From Chitinophagales bacterium (lineage in GTDB: Bacteria > Bacteroidota > Bacteroidia > Chitinophagales > Chitinophagaceae): a DNA stretch of 64,000 nucleotides. Every line of letters begins with the position of its first letter. Position 1 is the first letter of the stretch. The notes under the pieces are model-generated. The model saw only the letters and a list, made by a program, of their open reading frames with translations. It was not told the origin of the DNA and searched no databases. Position numbers and translations under genes: made by a program. Location of the stretch: positions 1-64,000 of the forward strand of contig JAATFP010000070.1 in NCBI GenBank assembly GCA_015655125.1. Direction: 5' to 3'. Below are positions 15,801 to 25,117 of the stretch, piece by piece.

Positions 15801-17594
15801 AAGGTTAAATGAGATATCTTTTTCCGATAAATTAAGCGCACCATCAAGATTTGCGATCTTGAGATTAGGATCATCGATGGACAAATGACCGACGAACAGC
15901 CGTTTTTCAAAATCACCGTTGATGGTTATATTATGGTAACTGTAATTTCCTGCATCGAGCCGTTGGATATCGCCGTCCACTGAAATTTTCAATTTATCGA
16001 CATTAAAACTGCTCCCCGAAACTTTTCCGTTCAGGGCCACTGTTCCAAGCGCGGAACTATTAATGAATGCGCCGAGATTGAAACCGCTCGTAGCGATTTT
16101 TCCGGAATAAGACGGTTCGCGGCCGGAAGGTAATTTCATATTGAGATCCGCCACGATATTGCCGAGGCTCGTCTTCATGTTTCCGTACGCCACAAAATCA
16201 TTGATAAAACCTGTAAAATTGCCGGTGTAGGTTATTTGCCCGAGTTTTGCCAGAGATGGATTTTTTACATTTTTAAGCGCCGGTACAAAGGTTACGACAT
16301 CATTATAGCCGGTTGTAAGAAGGTTGGATTTGAAATCGATAAAAGTGCTGTTGATATCCGGTAATCCGCGCATGGCAAGGTCGCCGTCGACGTATGAATC
16401 GCCGCTGCGTATCTTCATGTTTTTAGCAGAGAAATTGTCTACTGCACCTTTTGCATGACCTTCAAAAACGATCGTTCGTTTCCAATCTCTCAATTGTGGA
16501 GCAAAAAATGCGAGATCATCTGTATTCAGTTCGCTGTTTTTAAAATCGGCTTCCATCACCACGTTATGCAAAAAGCTGCTGAAATCTTCGCCGAAATCCT
16601 TGTATTGCATGGAAAAATAATCGCCCAGTTTGCTCTTGTTGCTGATGAGCGAAAGATTGCTGAATTCCATGATCTCAGGTGTAAACTTAAGATCGCTTTT
16701 TAATTCTTTTATAACAAATCCGCTGCGTTCCCTGGAGCTGAGTGAGATGTTTGCTGTAAGCGTATCGTTTAAAAACTGAAGATTTTTGAAGCTGCCGTTG
16801 ATATTGCCAAACCCGATATGTTGTGCATCAAAACGGCCGGTATAAGCTTCATGATCCGCCTCTTTTTCGTTGATGAAGGTGCCGCCGTTGATGGAAATGT
16901 TTTTTGCCGTAACGATCCAGCCAGAATTGTTCCATTTAAAAGCGGAAACGATCGGGATCTTTTCTATTACGATGCCGATGTCTTTTATTACAGGCCGCCG
17001 GCCCGCGTAGTCGACTTGCGAAAATACGGGCTCGTCCAAAAACAATTGATTTACGGCAATACGACCCGTATTGAAATTAACAGAATCCATCGTGAGGTCC
17101 ATCTGTTTCAGCCGCACAAGCATATCCTGGCCAACCCACTTATCTTTTTTGTTGAAAAAAACATTGGTAAAGTGAACTTCCCTGATGTCGAGATCGAGAT
17201 TGCTTTTGGTCTTTTGGGTGGTGTCTTTCGGAGACGAAAAAAAGTCGACTAAAAACTGGTAGTTCCAAACGGAATCTGTCCGGTTCATGTTAATAAGGGC
17301 ATCTTTGAGTAACACGTTCTTGATGGAAATCTTGTCTTTGAAGATGAACCAGTCCGTCACATTGCCTTTGAGCGATCCGGCATATAGCAGCGTATCTTTC
17401 TTTTTGTCTTCCACTAACACACCTTCCACAATAAGCTGGTTGAAAAAACGGAAATTAACTTTTTTTACAGACACCTTCGTCCCCAGTTTTTGGGAAAGAT
17501 TGGTGGCCACTTTTCCTACGAGCCATGTTTGTACCGACGGCAGTTGAATGAGACCGTACAGTATCACTACCAGCAGTATAATTGCCAGGAACAC
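12873..17594 (-). CDS. tamB: Translocation and assembly module protein TamB-like (DUF490/AsmA-like)
   Basis: 1573 residues. One N-terminal membrane helix (FLAIILLVVILYGLIQL) anchors it in the inner membrane; then come hundreds of residues of repetitive beta-strand (a long periplasmic groove) and the conserved C-terminal DUF490 region (GKLHITVGNKEPLRMDG, FELPENSDYNRDDL-like segments, ending with beta strands such as GVQLSYRKDF). TamB-like proteins span the periplasm and move phospholipids or help outer-membrane protein assembly. No TamA partner is adjacent. The only usual start is GTG at 17594; in frame upstream, RNFFKILLR looks like the normal basic leader and would need a CTG at 17624. Confidence 0.88.
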   Translation of the reverse strand: MFLAIILLVVILYGLIQLPSVQTWLVGKVATNLSQKLGTKVSVKKVNFRFFNQLIVEGVLVEDKKKDTLLYAGSLKGNVTDWFIFKDKISIKNVLLKDALINMNRTDSVWNYQFLVDFFSSPKDTTQKTKSNLDLDIREVHFTNVFFNKKDKWVGQDMLVRLKQMDLTMDSVNFNTGRIAVNQLFLDEPVFSQVDYAGRRPVIKDIGIVIEKIPIVSAFKWNNSGWIVTAKNISINGGTFINEKEADHEAYTGRFDAQHIGFGNINGSFKNLQFLNDTLTANISLSSRERSGFVIKELKSDLKFTPEIMEFSNLSLISNKSKLGDYFSMQYKDFGEDFSSFLHNVVMEADFKNSELNTDDLAFFAPQLRDWKRTIVFEGHAKGAVDNFSAKNMKIRSGDSYVDGDLAMRGLPDINSTFIDFKSNLLTTGYNDVVTFVPALKNVKNPSLAKLGQITYTGNFTGFINDFVAYGNMKTSLGNIVADLNMKLPSGREPSYSGKIATSGFNLGAFINSSALGTVALNGKVSGSSFNVDKLKISVDGDIQRLDAGNYSYHNITINGDFEKRLFVGHLSIDDPNLKIANLDGALNLSEKDISFNLIADVQKANLKNLKLMNENMAFSGMFSLNFTGNNIDNFLGNARVYSATLEADSTRLSFDSLTVTSEMIGDDKKLTVQSNELDASITGQFKIMQLPDAFKVFLGKYYPSYIELPKHPVANQDFVFSIKTNNIEQYLKLFDKRLGGFNNSTVSGSLKLDSYELKVNAAVPQFSYDGKIFDDVILQGDGNRDTLHADISVGDLTLSDSFHLPDSKLKLAAHDNVSLINLTTRASKTLNDAELNASVQTLTDGVKVHFFPSSFVVNNKKWTLEKDGEITVRKNYIDANEVKFAHDNEQIVISTELDDVTDDTHLVANLKNVVIEDFTPLFLTEPALKGILSGTAKVRDPFGKTMIEFQGIADSFRMDNSYVGKVNLDANANIATGEVNFKTNAAEPDFDFSLNGSLNYKDSLDNHMNIDFLAKRFNINILQPFLGTVFSQMDGIAESNLNISSVGGRQYILGDATISNGALKIAFTQCRYLFDKQTIHFGEDVIDLGVMNLKDTLNNTGTVQGKLHHQFFKQFSFEGLKFETQKMLLLNTLKKDNSQFYGTVIGKATMTMEGPLTNLQMNIDGEPSETDSSHLYLPTGAGKESNLVDYIEFIQFGTQMDADVRADQSTNFMLNMNITANPACTVDVILDEETNDVIKGQGNGKLHITVGNKEPLRMDGKYDITNGEYTFNFQTFLKKPFTLKQGSITWNGDPYEAIIDLDAEYLATKVNITSLNSISAGSGLTQQSTPVQRSDVIVISHLTGTLKKPDIRFEFKLPENSDYNRDDLILKKLAEFQTDENMMLNQVASLLLFNSFIGSSESFLTQQNTVALATNTIGGMISSLLTSKLNSQLQKATNGVISSYIDVSPTLDLKATASLVQANVRGGLKILFSDKLNVLVGGNIDINNPYALQLNRKTLFTPDITIEWLLSKDGSIRVVGFNRTSIDITSGQRNRSGVQLSYRKDFNRLSDIFKSRKRIEQEDSLRNRTVEP

Positions 17595-17801
17595 CCTCAG
17601 TAATATTTTGAAAAAATTGCGCAGAAACTATGGTGCTTTTGTGTTATTTACAATGAGTTGTAAAAATAGAAAGAATGTATGATGTATAACGTATCGTATA
17701 TGATTTCCTTCAGTTTTAAGGTTTTATTTGTACCGATACTGCGATATTCTGTAAAAATTGCAGATCCTACACAGTAGATCCTACAGGCTGGATCATAGGT
17801 T

Positions 17802-19505
17802 CTAAAAGCCCTGCGCGTCATCATCGCCACGATGATCTGCAACAGAAGTGAATATTTTGTGATTGTTTTTTTGTTTCACGAGGATCACTTCAACCCGGCC
17901 GATCTGCGAGATCGTATTTACCTTATAACCCATCGCCACCAGAGCCTGCTTTGTGTTTTCATCGAATCCTTTTTCCAGCGTTACCTGGTCGGGAAGCCAT
18001 TGATGATGGAACTTTGGTTTATTAACGGCATCGGAAGGAGTCATGTCAAAGTCGATGATGTTTACGATCGTTTGAAACACGCTTGTCGGAATGGTGGTTC
18101 CGCCCGGCGTTCCTGCAACGAGAAATGGCTTATCATTTTTCAGTACGATTGTGGGTGTCATGCTGCTCAACATTCTTTTATCAGGTGCGATAGCATTTTT
18201 TTCATTGCCCACGGCACCATACATATTAGGTACCCCGGGTTTTACACTAAAATCATCCATTTCATTGTTGAGTAAAAATCCGCCCCCGGAAACAACCGTC
18301 TTGCTTCCATAGCTGCCATTGAGCGTTGTGGTAACTGAAACCATATTTCCCTGGCTGTCAATAACACTCAGGTGAGTGGTTTCCGTGCTTTCCGGTATCG
18401 GCCCTGCTTTGGTGCTGTCGCTGCTGCCTGCTTTGCCGGGAACGAAATCAAGCATTCGTTGTTTTAAATAGGTCTCATCCGTGAGTGTTTTTACGGGCAC
18501 ATGCACAAAGTCGGGATCACCCAGGAAGTTTGCCCGATCTGCAAAAGCGCGCCGTTCCACTTCAGTCATGAGATTTACACTTTCCGGCGACTGGAACTTC
18601 ATCGCGCCGATGTTTCGGTATTCAATCATTTTAAGCATTTGTTGTAAAATGATACCGCCGCTGCTGGGCAAAGGCATGGTGATGATACGATAGTTTTTTT
18701 TATAGGAAAAGTCTATGACCGGTCGCCATTTGGCTTCGTAATTTTTGAGATCGGCCAGTGAAATGATGCCGCCGCCTTTGGCCATTTCCGCAACGATCAG
18801 TTCCGCTGTTTTTCCTTGGTAAAAACCTTTTTTACCAAGGTCGCGGATGCGTTTCAATGTGCCTGCGAGGTCTTTCTGGATAAGGGTATCACCGGCTTTC
18901 CATGGATTGCTTTTTACAAATGCAGGTGTGGATGTATTGTATTTTATAAAATTTTCCCTGGCATTGTTGAACGACGCGGCCTGGTTTTCGCTGATCACGA
19001 AGCCGTTCTCAGCGAGATCGATGGCTGGTTCGATGAGTTTTTTAAAAGAAAGCTTTGCGTATTTCAAACTGGCAAATAAACCGGCGATCGTTCCCGGAAC
19101 ACCTGCAGCAAGATGGCCATATTGAGAACGGTCCATTTGCGGGTCGCCATTTTTATCAAGATACATATCGCGTGAAGCTGTTGCAGGCGCCTTTTCGCGG
19201 TAATCGAGCGAAATGTTTTTGCCGTTTGCCAGATGCGCTACCATGAACCCGCCGCCGCCAATATTTCCTGCTCCCGGGTAAACTACGGCCAATGCAAGTT
19301 GCGTTGCAATAGCAGCATCAACCGCATTGCCGCCCATCTCCAGCATTTTTAATCCGGCCTTGCTTGCCAATGTGTGTGCCGAAACTACGGCTCCTTTCTC
19401 ACTCACGATCTCTTTTTGAACGGAGTAGGCATAGTTGCTGTTTTGCTGACCGGGAGAAATTTTGAAACAAAAAAGAAGAATGGTAAATATTGTTATGACG
19501 CGCAT
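17802..19505 (-). CDS. ggt: Gamma-glutamyltransferase precursor
   Basis: 567 residues from the ATG at 19505, which begins the signal peptide MRVITIFTILLFCF; 19 further open residues upstream are not leader-like. The Ntn-hydrolase features are in place: GGNAVDAAIA near the N terminus, GNIGGGGFM, and ESTETTHLSVID around residue 375, where the Thr of TTH is the self-cleavage site and nucleophile. The mature periplasmic heterodimer cleaves gamma-glutamyl bonds of glutathione-like compounds. The conserved SGGGFLLNNEMDDF segment and the GTPGGTTIPT oxyanion segment are intact. The gap 17595-17801 upstream of TamB holds only reiterated words (GTATGATGTATAACGTATCG). Confidence 0.93.
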   Translation of the reverse strand: MRVITIFTILLFCFKISPGQQNSNYAYSVQKEIVSEKGAVVSAHTLASKAGLKMLEMGGNAVDAAIATQLALAVVYPGAGNIGGGGFMVAHLANGKNISLDYREKAPATASRDMYLDKNGDPQMDRSQYGHLAAGVPGTIAGLFASLKYAKLSFKKLIEPAIDLAENGFVISENQAASFNNARENFIKYNTSTPAFVKSNPWKAGDTLIQKDLAGTLKRIRDLGKKGFYQGKTAELIVAEMAKGGGIISLADLKNYEAKWRPVIDFSYKKNYRIITMPLPSSGGIILQQMLKMIEYRNIGAMKFQSPESVNLMTEVERRAFADRANFLGDPDFVHVPVKTLTDETYLKQRMLDFVPGKAGSSDSTKAGPIPESTETTHLSVIDSQGNMVSVTTTLNGSYGSKTVVSGGGFLLNNEMDDFSVKPGVPNMYGAVGNEKNAIAPDKRMLSSMTPTIVLKNDKPFLVAGTPGGTTIPTSVFQTIVNIIDFDMTPSDAVNKPKFHHQWLPDQVTLEKGFDENTKQALVAMGYKVNTISQIGRVEVILVKQKNNHKIFTSVADHRGDDDAQGF

Positions 19506-19746
19506 GAGAATATAAGGATGATTTACGGTAAAAATAATGTTTTTTGAACCATAGAGGCACAAAGAAGATTGCCTGCTGCAATTACGGATACCCGGATTAT
19601 CGGGATGCTTATGATCCGGGATGATTTTTCATAATAATCAACACCATTATAAAAATCCTTGTGTTGACTTTCGACCGCCGAAGACGAAACATATCAAATC
19701 CATCTTTGCAGGCGAATCGTTATTTTCGTGATCTAATCTTTTCTTC

Positions 19747-22239
19747 ATGAAGCAATCTTTCTTTTTATTATTGATATCGCTTTTTTCTCTTTCCTTAAGA
19801 TCCCAGACACCAAAAAGTTATTCTTCCGCCGAGATTTTACAGGAAATGAAAAAGCTGCCGGTATTCGGATCGGTGTTGTACATCGCGGCGCATCCTGATG
19901 ATGAGAACACAAGATTGCTGGCATACCTGGCAAATGAGAAAAGATATCGTACAGGTTACCTAAGTCTGACGCGTGGTGATGGCGGACAAAATCTTATCGG
20001 CGACGACCAGGGCATCGATCTCGGATTGATCCGCACACAGGAATTGCTGGCCGCGCGCCGTATCGATGGCGCGGAGCAATTTTTCAGCCGCGCCTACGAC
20101 TTCGGCTTCAGCAAAAGTCCGGAAGAAGCCTTGCGCATCTGGGAACACGATAAGATATTGGCTGATGTGGTTTGGGTGATCCGTAAGTTTCGCCCGGATG
20201 TGATCATTACCCGTTTCCCTACAACCGGCGAAGGCGGCCACGGCCATCATACCGCTTCTGCGATCCTTGCCGGTGAAGCGTTTGATGCGGCGGCTGATTC
20301 TACAAAATTTCCGGATCAGCTCAAACAGGGAGTAAGCATCTGGCAGGCAAAAAGATTGTTGTGGAATACTTTTAACTTCGGCAGTGCCAATACAACCCGG
20401 GAGGATCAGTTCAAAATAGATTGCGGCGTTTATAATCCGATCTTAGGAAAAAGTTATGGCGAAATAGCGGCAGAAAGCCGCAGCCAGCATAAGAGCCAGG
20501 GATTTGGCGTGCCGGCGCAAAGAGGAAGTGCATTTGAATATTTTGCCACGATCAAAGGTGTTCGCCCCGTGAGCGACCTTATGGACGGCGTAGACATAAG
20601 TAGTACGCGGCTCAATTTCAAAACAACCGGTGATCAGGTTGCTTTTGATTCTTTGGTGAAAAACATGATCGCCCGATACGATCCGGCAATGCCGCAAAAC
20701 TCAATTGCAGCTTTGCAACAACTTGAAAAAAAACTGCCGTACAATTCTGTTTTCAGTAATAAAATTTCGCGGCAGATCGATCAGCTGATCATCGAATGCA
20801 GCGGTATTTTCATGGAAGCTGTCGCTTCTCAACAATTGAATGCGATCGGCGACAGTATGCGGGTGAACCTCGTGTTGAATAACCGATCGGGAGTTAATGT
20901 TACTGCGGCACAAGTGGCACTTGCCGGTTCGACGTATATTTTTAAAAATGTCAATCCGGATGAAAATATATCTTTTCCGGTGACCATTAAATTGGACGAA
21001 AGCACAGCTGTGAGCCAACCTTACTGGCTCGAACATAATTTAAACGGCGGTGCGTTTGGCGTGGACGACCTGCGCAAGATCGGCTGGCCGGAGTCGCCTG
21101 CAATGACGGCGGGCTTTCAGGTGTGGATTAACGGTTCCCAATATGTAGCTTACAGGCCTGTTCAATACAAATACACCGATCCCGTAAAAGGTGAAATATA
21201 CGAACCTATCCAGATCATCCATCCCGTTTTCGTAAACACTTCACCATCATTGCTTATTTTTTCCAATAACAAAAAAGGCGAGTTGAAAGATTTTGAGTAT
21301 ACCATACAATCCAATATCAACCTGAATTCACCTGCTTCTTTCTCTAATAATTTCGGTAAAAAGCAAACCATCATTTTTGATTCGGTGGTTAATTATAAAA
21401 AAGGCGATCAACGCACGATCAATATCCGTTTGAATGGCGATTCGTTTCCAACCAACAGTGTCACGATGCTGGGCGGTGATTTCGTTGCGAAGCCGTTAAA
21501 GGATCATCAATATTTTTCTTTGAAAAAAATCAGCTACGATCATATCCCGGATGTATTCTATAATTATTACGATCAGGCGAAGATTATCAAAATGGATCTG
21601 AAAACTTCGGGTACTCATGCAGGCTACATTGCCGGTGCGGGCGATAAAGTGCCGGATGCATTGGTGCAAATGGGGTACACGGTAACCATGCTCAATGAAA
21701 AAGACTGTACTCCGCAAAATCTCAGGCAATTTGATGTAATCGTCACCGGCGTGCGGGCATACAACATTCATTCGTGGTTGGGCAATGCTTACAATGCCCT
21801 TATGCAGTACGTTTCAGACGGTGGGGTGTTGTTTGTACAATATAACACCAACAACCAGTCAGGTCCGGTAAAAGCCAAGATATCGCCCTATCCGTTTGAT
21901 ATCAGCCGCAACCGGGTAACAGATGAAACGGCTAAAGTGAACTTCCTGTTGCCGGATCATCCTGCGCTGAATTTTCCCAACAAGATAACGGCACAGGATT
22001 TTGATAACTGGATACAGGAGCGAAGCACGTATCATGCGGAGGCCGTTGATCCAAATTACAAAAAAATACTAAGTATGAAGGACCCCGGAGAAAGCGAACA
22101 GGACGGAAGCCTGATCATTGCTGATTACGGCAAGGGAAGGTTTGTGTATTCCGGCCTTGTTTTTTTTCGTGAATTGCCTGCGGGCGTACCGGGCGCTTAC
22201 AGGTTGTTTGCAAATCTGATCGCCAACAAACGGCCTTGA
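19747..22239 (+). CDS. PIG-L/LmbE family deacetylase, secreted, with C-terminal amidotransferase-like domain
   Basis: 830 residues. A signal peptide (KQSFFLLLISLFSLSLRS) precedes a PIG-L domain: AAHPDDE at residues 47-53 gives the zinc-binding His49, Asp51 and Asp52, and GEGGHGHHTASA the second His motif. Family members remove N-acetyl groups from sugars. The middle (about 350-560) is beta-rich, NEW3-like; the end (about 590-830; GVRAYNIHSWLGNAYNALM, GGVLFVQYNTNNQ) resembles a ThuA/class I glutamine-amidotransferase-like fold. The sodium symporter gene follows 89 nt downstream; this pair recurs in Bacteroidota and suggests uptake of the sugar released. Confidence 0.85.
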   Translation: MKQSFFLLLISLFSLSLRSQTPKSYSSAEILQEMKKLPVFGSVLYIAAHPDDENTRLLAYLANEKRYRTGYLSLTRGDGGQNLIGDDQGIDLGLIRTQELLAARRIDGAEQFFSRAYDFGFSKSPEEALRIWEHDKILADVVWVIRKFRPDVIITRFPTTGEGGHGHHTASAILAGEAFDAAADSTKFPDQLKQGVSIWQAKRLLWNTFNFGSANTTREDQFKIDCGVYNPILGKSYGEIAAESRSQHKSQGFGVPAQRGSAFEYFATIKGVRPVSDLMDGVDISSTRLNFKTTGDQVAFDSLVKNMIARYDPAMPQNSIAALQQLEKKLPYNSVFSNKISRQIDQLIIECSGIFMEAVASQQLNAIGDSMRVNLVLNNRSGVNVTAAQVALAGSTYIFKNVNPDENISFPVTIKLDESTAVSQPYWLEHNLNGGAFGVDDLRKIGWPESPAMTAGFQVWINGSQYVAYRPVQYKYTDPVKGEIYEPIQIIHPVFVNTSPSLLIFSNNKKGELKDFEYTIQSNINLNSPASFSNNFGKKQTIIFDSVVNYKKGDQRTINIRLNGDSFPTNSVTMLGGDFVAKPLKDHQYFSLKKISYDHIPDVFYNYYDQAKIIKMDLKTSGTHAGYIAGAGDKVPDALVQMGYTVTMLNEKDCTPQNLRQFDVIVTGVRAYNIHSWLGNAYNALMQYVSDGGVLFVQYNTNNQSGPVKAKISPYPFDISRNRVTDETAKVNFLLPDHPALNFPNKITAQDFDNWIQERSTYHAEAVDPNYKKILSMKDPGESEQDGSLIIADYGKGRFVYSGLVFFRELPAGVPGAYRLFANLIANKRP

Positions 22240-22328
22240 GTGTATCGTTTAATGAGGAGTGATCAGAAGGATCTTTAACCACACCTCACCAGGCGCTGCA
22301 CAGAATTTCACCATTCACCATTCATCAC

Positions 22329-23957
22329 ATGAGTTTCATCGACTGGGCTATATTGATCATTGTTCTTTCGGGCATCATCGTGTACGGTATTTACAAGAGC
22401 CGCGCCACCAAAACACTCGAAGGATATTTTTTAAGCAACCGCAGCATGCCGTGGTACCTTGTGTTGCTTAGCATTATGGGTACGCAGGCAAGTGCGATCA
22501 CTTATCTTACGGGGCCGGGCCAGGCCTATACGGATGGGATGCGGTTTGTACAATATTATTTCGGATTACCGCTGGCGATGATCGTGATAGCGGTTTTCTT
22601 TGTACCGGTTTATAATAAATTAAAAGTTGTAACGGCATATGAGTTTCTCGAACATCGGTTCGACCTAAAAACAAGGACGCTGACATCCTTCCTGTTTTTG
22701 TTGTCGCGCGGACTTAGTACCGGTGTGAGTATTTACGCACCTTCTATCATATTGAGTTCATTGATGGGCTGGAACATTTACCTGACGAATATAGTGATGG
22801 GAGGCTTGCTTATCATTTATACGATGAGCGGTGGAGCCAGGGCAGTGGCTTACACACAAACCCTGCAGATGATCATCGTATTTATATCGTTGTGTACGAT
22901 AGGTTATATAGCGGTCAAATATTTGCCCGGCGGCATTAGATTCAGGGATGCTATCGGTGTTGCCGATGAATATGGAAAGATGAATGTGATCACTACCGGA
23001 TTCGGGAATGGCAGCTTCGACTGGAAGGATAAATACAATGTGTGGACAGGAACCATCGGCGGTTTTTTCCTTGCGCTGAGTTATTTCGGAACCGATCATA
23101 GCCAGGTGGGGCGTTATCTTACCGCCAAAAATGTGAGAGAAAGCCGCAAGGGGCTGCTCATGAACGGACTGATAAAAGTACCGATGCAATTCTGCATTCT
23201 GCTTATCGGCATCCTGATATTTTCTTTTTATTTGTATAACAAAGCACCGGTATTTTTTGATAATGCAAAAGCGGCCGCAGCGGCAAAAACTTCATCAGGA
23301 CCTGCGTTGCGAAAAATTGAGGAGCAATACAACTCGGCGCTTGAAAGGAAGGATCTTGCTGCGGCAGATGTTTTTAGGAATCAATATAAGGAAACGATCA
23401 AAAAAGCCTTTCCGGGCGACGGCGCCAACGATACCAATTTTATCTTTCTCCGTTTTGTAAAAGATAATTTGCCCGTAGGGCTGATCGGGCTCCTGTTCGC
23501 AGTCATCTTCCTGTCGGCCTGGGGAAGCATCGCTGCTGCATTGAATTCGCTGGCAGCCTGTACGGTGTGCGACTTTCACAAAAAATTCTTTGTAAAAGAG
23601 GAATCGAAACAAGACGATTATAAAATATCTCAATGGTACACGTTCGGATGGGGAATATTTTGTATTATCATTGCCATGTTTTCCTATAATATCGGCAACA
23701 GCCTGATTGAAGCGGTGAATGTGATCGGTTCGCTGTTTTACGGAGTAATACTCGGCATATTTCTCGTTGCATTTTGGATAAGGAAAGTACGCGCCAATGC
23801 CGTTTTTGGCGCTGCCTTACTCTCGGAAATATTGGTGATCGTGATCAAAAAGATGGACATTATTTCTTTTTTATGGCTCAATGCCATAGGAGCAATAGCA
23901 GTAATTATTTTAGCCATGCTCTTCCAGTTTCTCTTTGCACGTAAATCCATTATGTAA
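22329..23957 (+). CDS. Sodium:solute symporter (SSS family)
   Basis: 542 residues, about 13 membrane helices with the LeuT-like fold: FIDWAILIIVLSGIIVYGIY, then TYLTGPGQAYTDGM and ALSYFGTDHSQVGRYLTAKN, the latter being the SSS signature region. A hydrophilic insert of about 90 residues (roughly 305-380) separates helices in the second half, as in other Bacteroidota members. It should co-transport Na+ and a sugar or related small molecule. Preceded by the PIG-L gene; the 89-nt gap contains reiterated CACCATTCACCATTC words running up to the ATG. Confidence 0.9.
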   Translation: MSFIDWAILIIVLSGIIVYGIYKSRATKTLEGYFLSNRSMPWYLVLLSIMGTQASAITYLTGPGQAYTDGMRFVQYYFGLPLAMIVIAVFFVPVYNKLKVVTAYEFLEHRFDLKTRTLTSFLFLLSRGLSTGVSIYAPSIILSSLMGWNIYLTNIVMGGLLIIYTMSGGARAVAYTQTLQMIIVFISLCTIGYIAVKYLPGGIRFRDAIGVADEYGKMNVITTGFGNGSFDWKDKYNVWTGTIGGFFLALSYFGTDHSQVGRYLTAKNVRESRKGLLMNGLIKVPMQFCILLIGILIFSFYLYNKAPVFFDNAKAAAAAKTSSGPALRKIEEQYNSALERKDLAAADVFRNQYKETIKKAFPGDGANDTNFIFLRFVKDNLPVGLIGLLFAVIFLSAWGSIAAALNSLAACTVCDFHKKFFVKEESKQDDYKISQWYTFGWGIFCIIIAMFSYNIGNSLIEAVNVIGSLFYGVILGIFLVAFWIRKVRANAVFGAALLSEILVIVIKKMDIISFLWLNAIGAIAVIILAMLFQFLFARKSIM

Positions 23958-24021
23958 TGGATTTAAACGGATATAACAGGATACCAACGTTTGTATCCGT
24001 TTATATTCGATTACCGCGGAT

Positions 24022-24279
24022 CTAAAGAAAGTTTAAAAATGTATAGTTATTTCCATTCTTTCTGATAGCGGCATTGCGTCCATTGAGATTGCGAAAATCT
24101 TCGCGCCCGCTGTCATCCGTGGCGATCTGGTATCGTTTGCATAAATAACTTTTGGGGCCGGTGTCTTCCAAGCGAATCAATTGACCATCTTCCAGTTCCG
24201 CAAAAAGCACCAGCGTATCATCTCCCGACGGCACCACCTTCTTTTCAAAAGCTGCATTGATGATCCTTGAAGAATACAT
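24022..24279 (-). CDS. Small hypothetical protein, 85 aa
   Basis: Not recognised. Soluble, with two short beta-rich stretches (DDTLVLFAELEDGQLIRLED, then KSYLCKRYQIATDD) and a basic C-terminal part; no signal peptide. It is divergent from the TetR gene and begins 5 nt from the left arm of an imperfect inverted repeat at 24284. Convergent with the symporter gene, 64 nt away. Confidence 0.55.
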   Translation of the reverse strand: MYSSRIINAAFEKKVVPSGDDTLVLFAELEDGQLIRLEDTGPKSYLCKRYQIATDDSGREDFRNLNGRNAAIRKNGNNYTFLNFL

Positions 24280-24283
24280 ATTG

Positions 24284-24417
24284 AGTGTAGAGTTTAGAAT
24301 TTTCCCTTAAGCTATTTGCAAAAATAAGGTTTGCTTCTAAAAGGTGAGGGGAGGAGTATAAGAAAGGATTTTGTTCCGTTAGCCGGATGCCCACCTGTTA
24401 TTCCTAAACTCTACACT
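24284..24417. repeat. Imperfect inverted repeat in divergent intergenic region
   Basis: Arms at 24284-24300 (AGTGTAGAGTTTAGAAT) and 24400-24417 are complementary apart from one inserted base. They flank the space between the small gene and the TetR operon; same word type as the repeat at 6940-7020. Confidence 0.65.
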
Positions 24418-24468
24418 ACATCTGTCATTCACCGGTTAAATCCGCAGTTTACCGGAATATAATTTCAT

Positions 24469-24492
24469 AAATAAGCGAACATTCACTTATTT
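24469..24492. promoter_or_regulatory. Probable TetR operator (24-bp palindrome)
   Basis: A 24-nt near-perfect palindrome with 10 of 12 base pairs matching: AAATAAG-GAA on the left and TTC-CTTATTT on the right. It ends 15 nt before the ATG of the TetR-family gene, the usual place for autoregulation, and would cover the promoter of the whole efflux operon. Confidence 0.75.
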
Positions 24493-24507
24493 CGTAAAAA
24501 AATTGAA

Positions 24508-25098
24508 ATGCGTACAAGAGATACCGGCAAAGAAGATATTGTTAAAAAGGAAGCTATCAGCATGCTGGTAAAAGAAGGCTTCAACGGCTTCAGCATGAAC
24601 AAGCTGGCGAAGAAAGCGGGTATTTCTGTGGCGACCTTATATATTTATTATACAGATAAAGATGACCTGGTGATAAAACTGGGCATCGAGATCGGGCAGA
24701 ATTTTTTCCGCGAAACATTGAAGGATTTCTCTCCCGATATGCCCTTTAAAGACGGACTGCGGAAACAATGGGAAAACCGTGCACGGTTCGCCATCAGGTA
24801 TCCGGAAGAAGTGGCTTACTATGAGATACTCCGGCACACGCAACACGGCGAACAGGTGCTCAGCCAAAGCATTGCTGATTTCAAAGCGGCCATGTCCAAA
24901 TTTTATCACAATGCTATCAGGAGGAAAGAGCTGAAGCCTTTGTCCCTGGAAGTGTTCTGGAGCGTAGCTTACGGACCGTTGTATTCGCTGCTGCGTTTTC
25001 ACAGCGAAGGAAAAAGTTTGGGCGGGAAGCCGTTTACCTTTTCAAAAAAAGATATGAATAAGGCGCTCGAACTTGTGATAAAAGCATTGACACCTTAA
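24508..25098 (+). CDS. TetR/AcrR family transcriptional repressor
   Basis: 196 residues. The N-terminal 55 residues hold the TetR helix-turn-helix (GFSMNKLAKKAGISVATLYIYY, recognition helix near residues 37-46); the rest is the helical ligand-binding and dimer domain. A strong palindromic operator lies just upstream. It is followed by an HMA-like small gene (19 nt gap) and an MFS transporter, so it most likely represses this efflux operon and is released by the exported compound. Confidence 0.92.
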   Translation: MRTRDTGKEDIVKKEAISMLVKEGFNGFSMNKLAKKAGISVATLYIYYTDKDDLVIKLGIEIGQNFFRETLKDFSPDMPFKDGLRKQWENRARFAIRYPEEVAYYEILRHTQHGEQVLSQSIADFKAAMSKFYHNAIRRKELKPLSLEVFWSVAYGPLYSLLRFHSEGKSLGGKPFTFSKKDMNKALELVIKALTP

Positions 25099-25117
25099 TG
25101 ATGCACAAACTTTTTAT

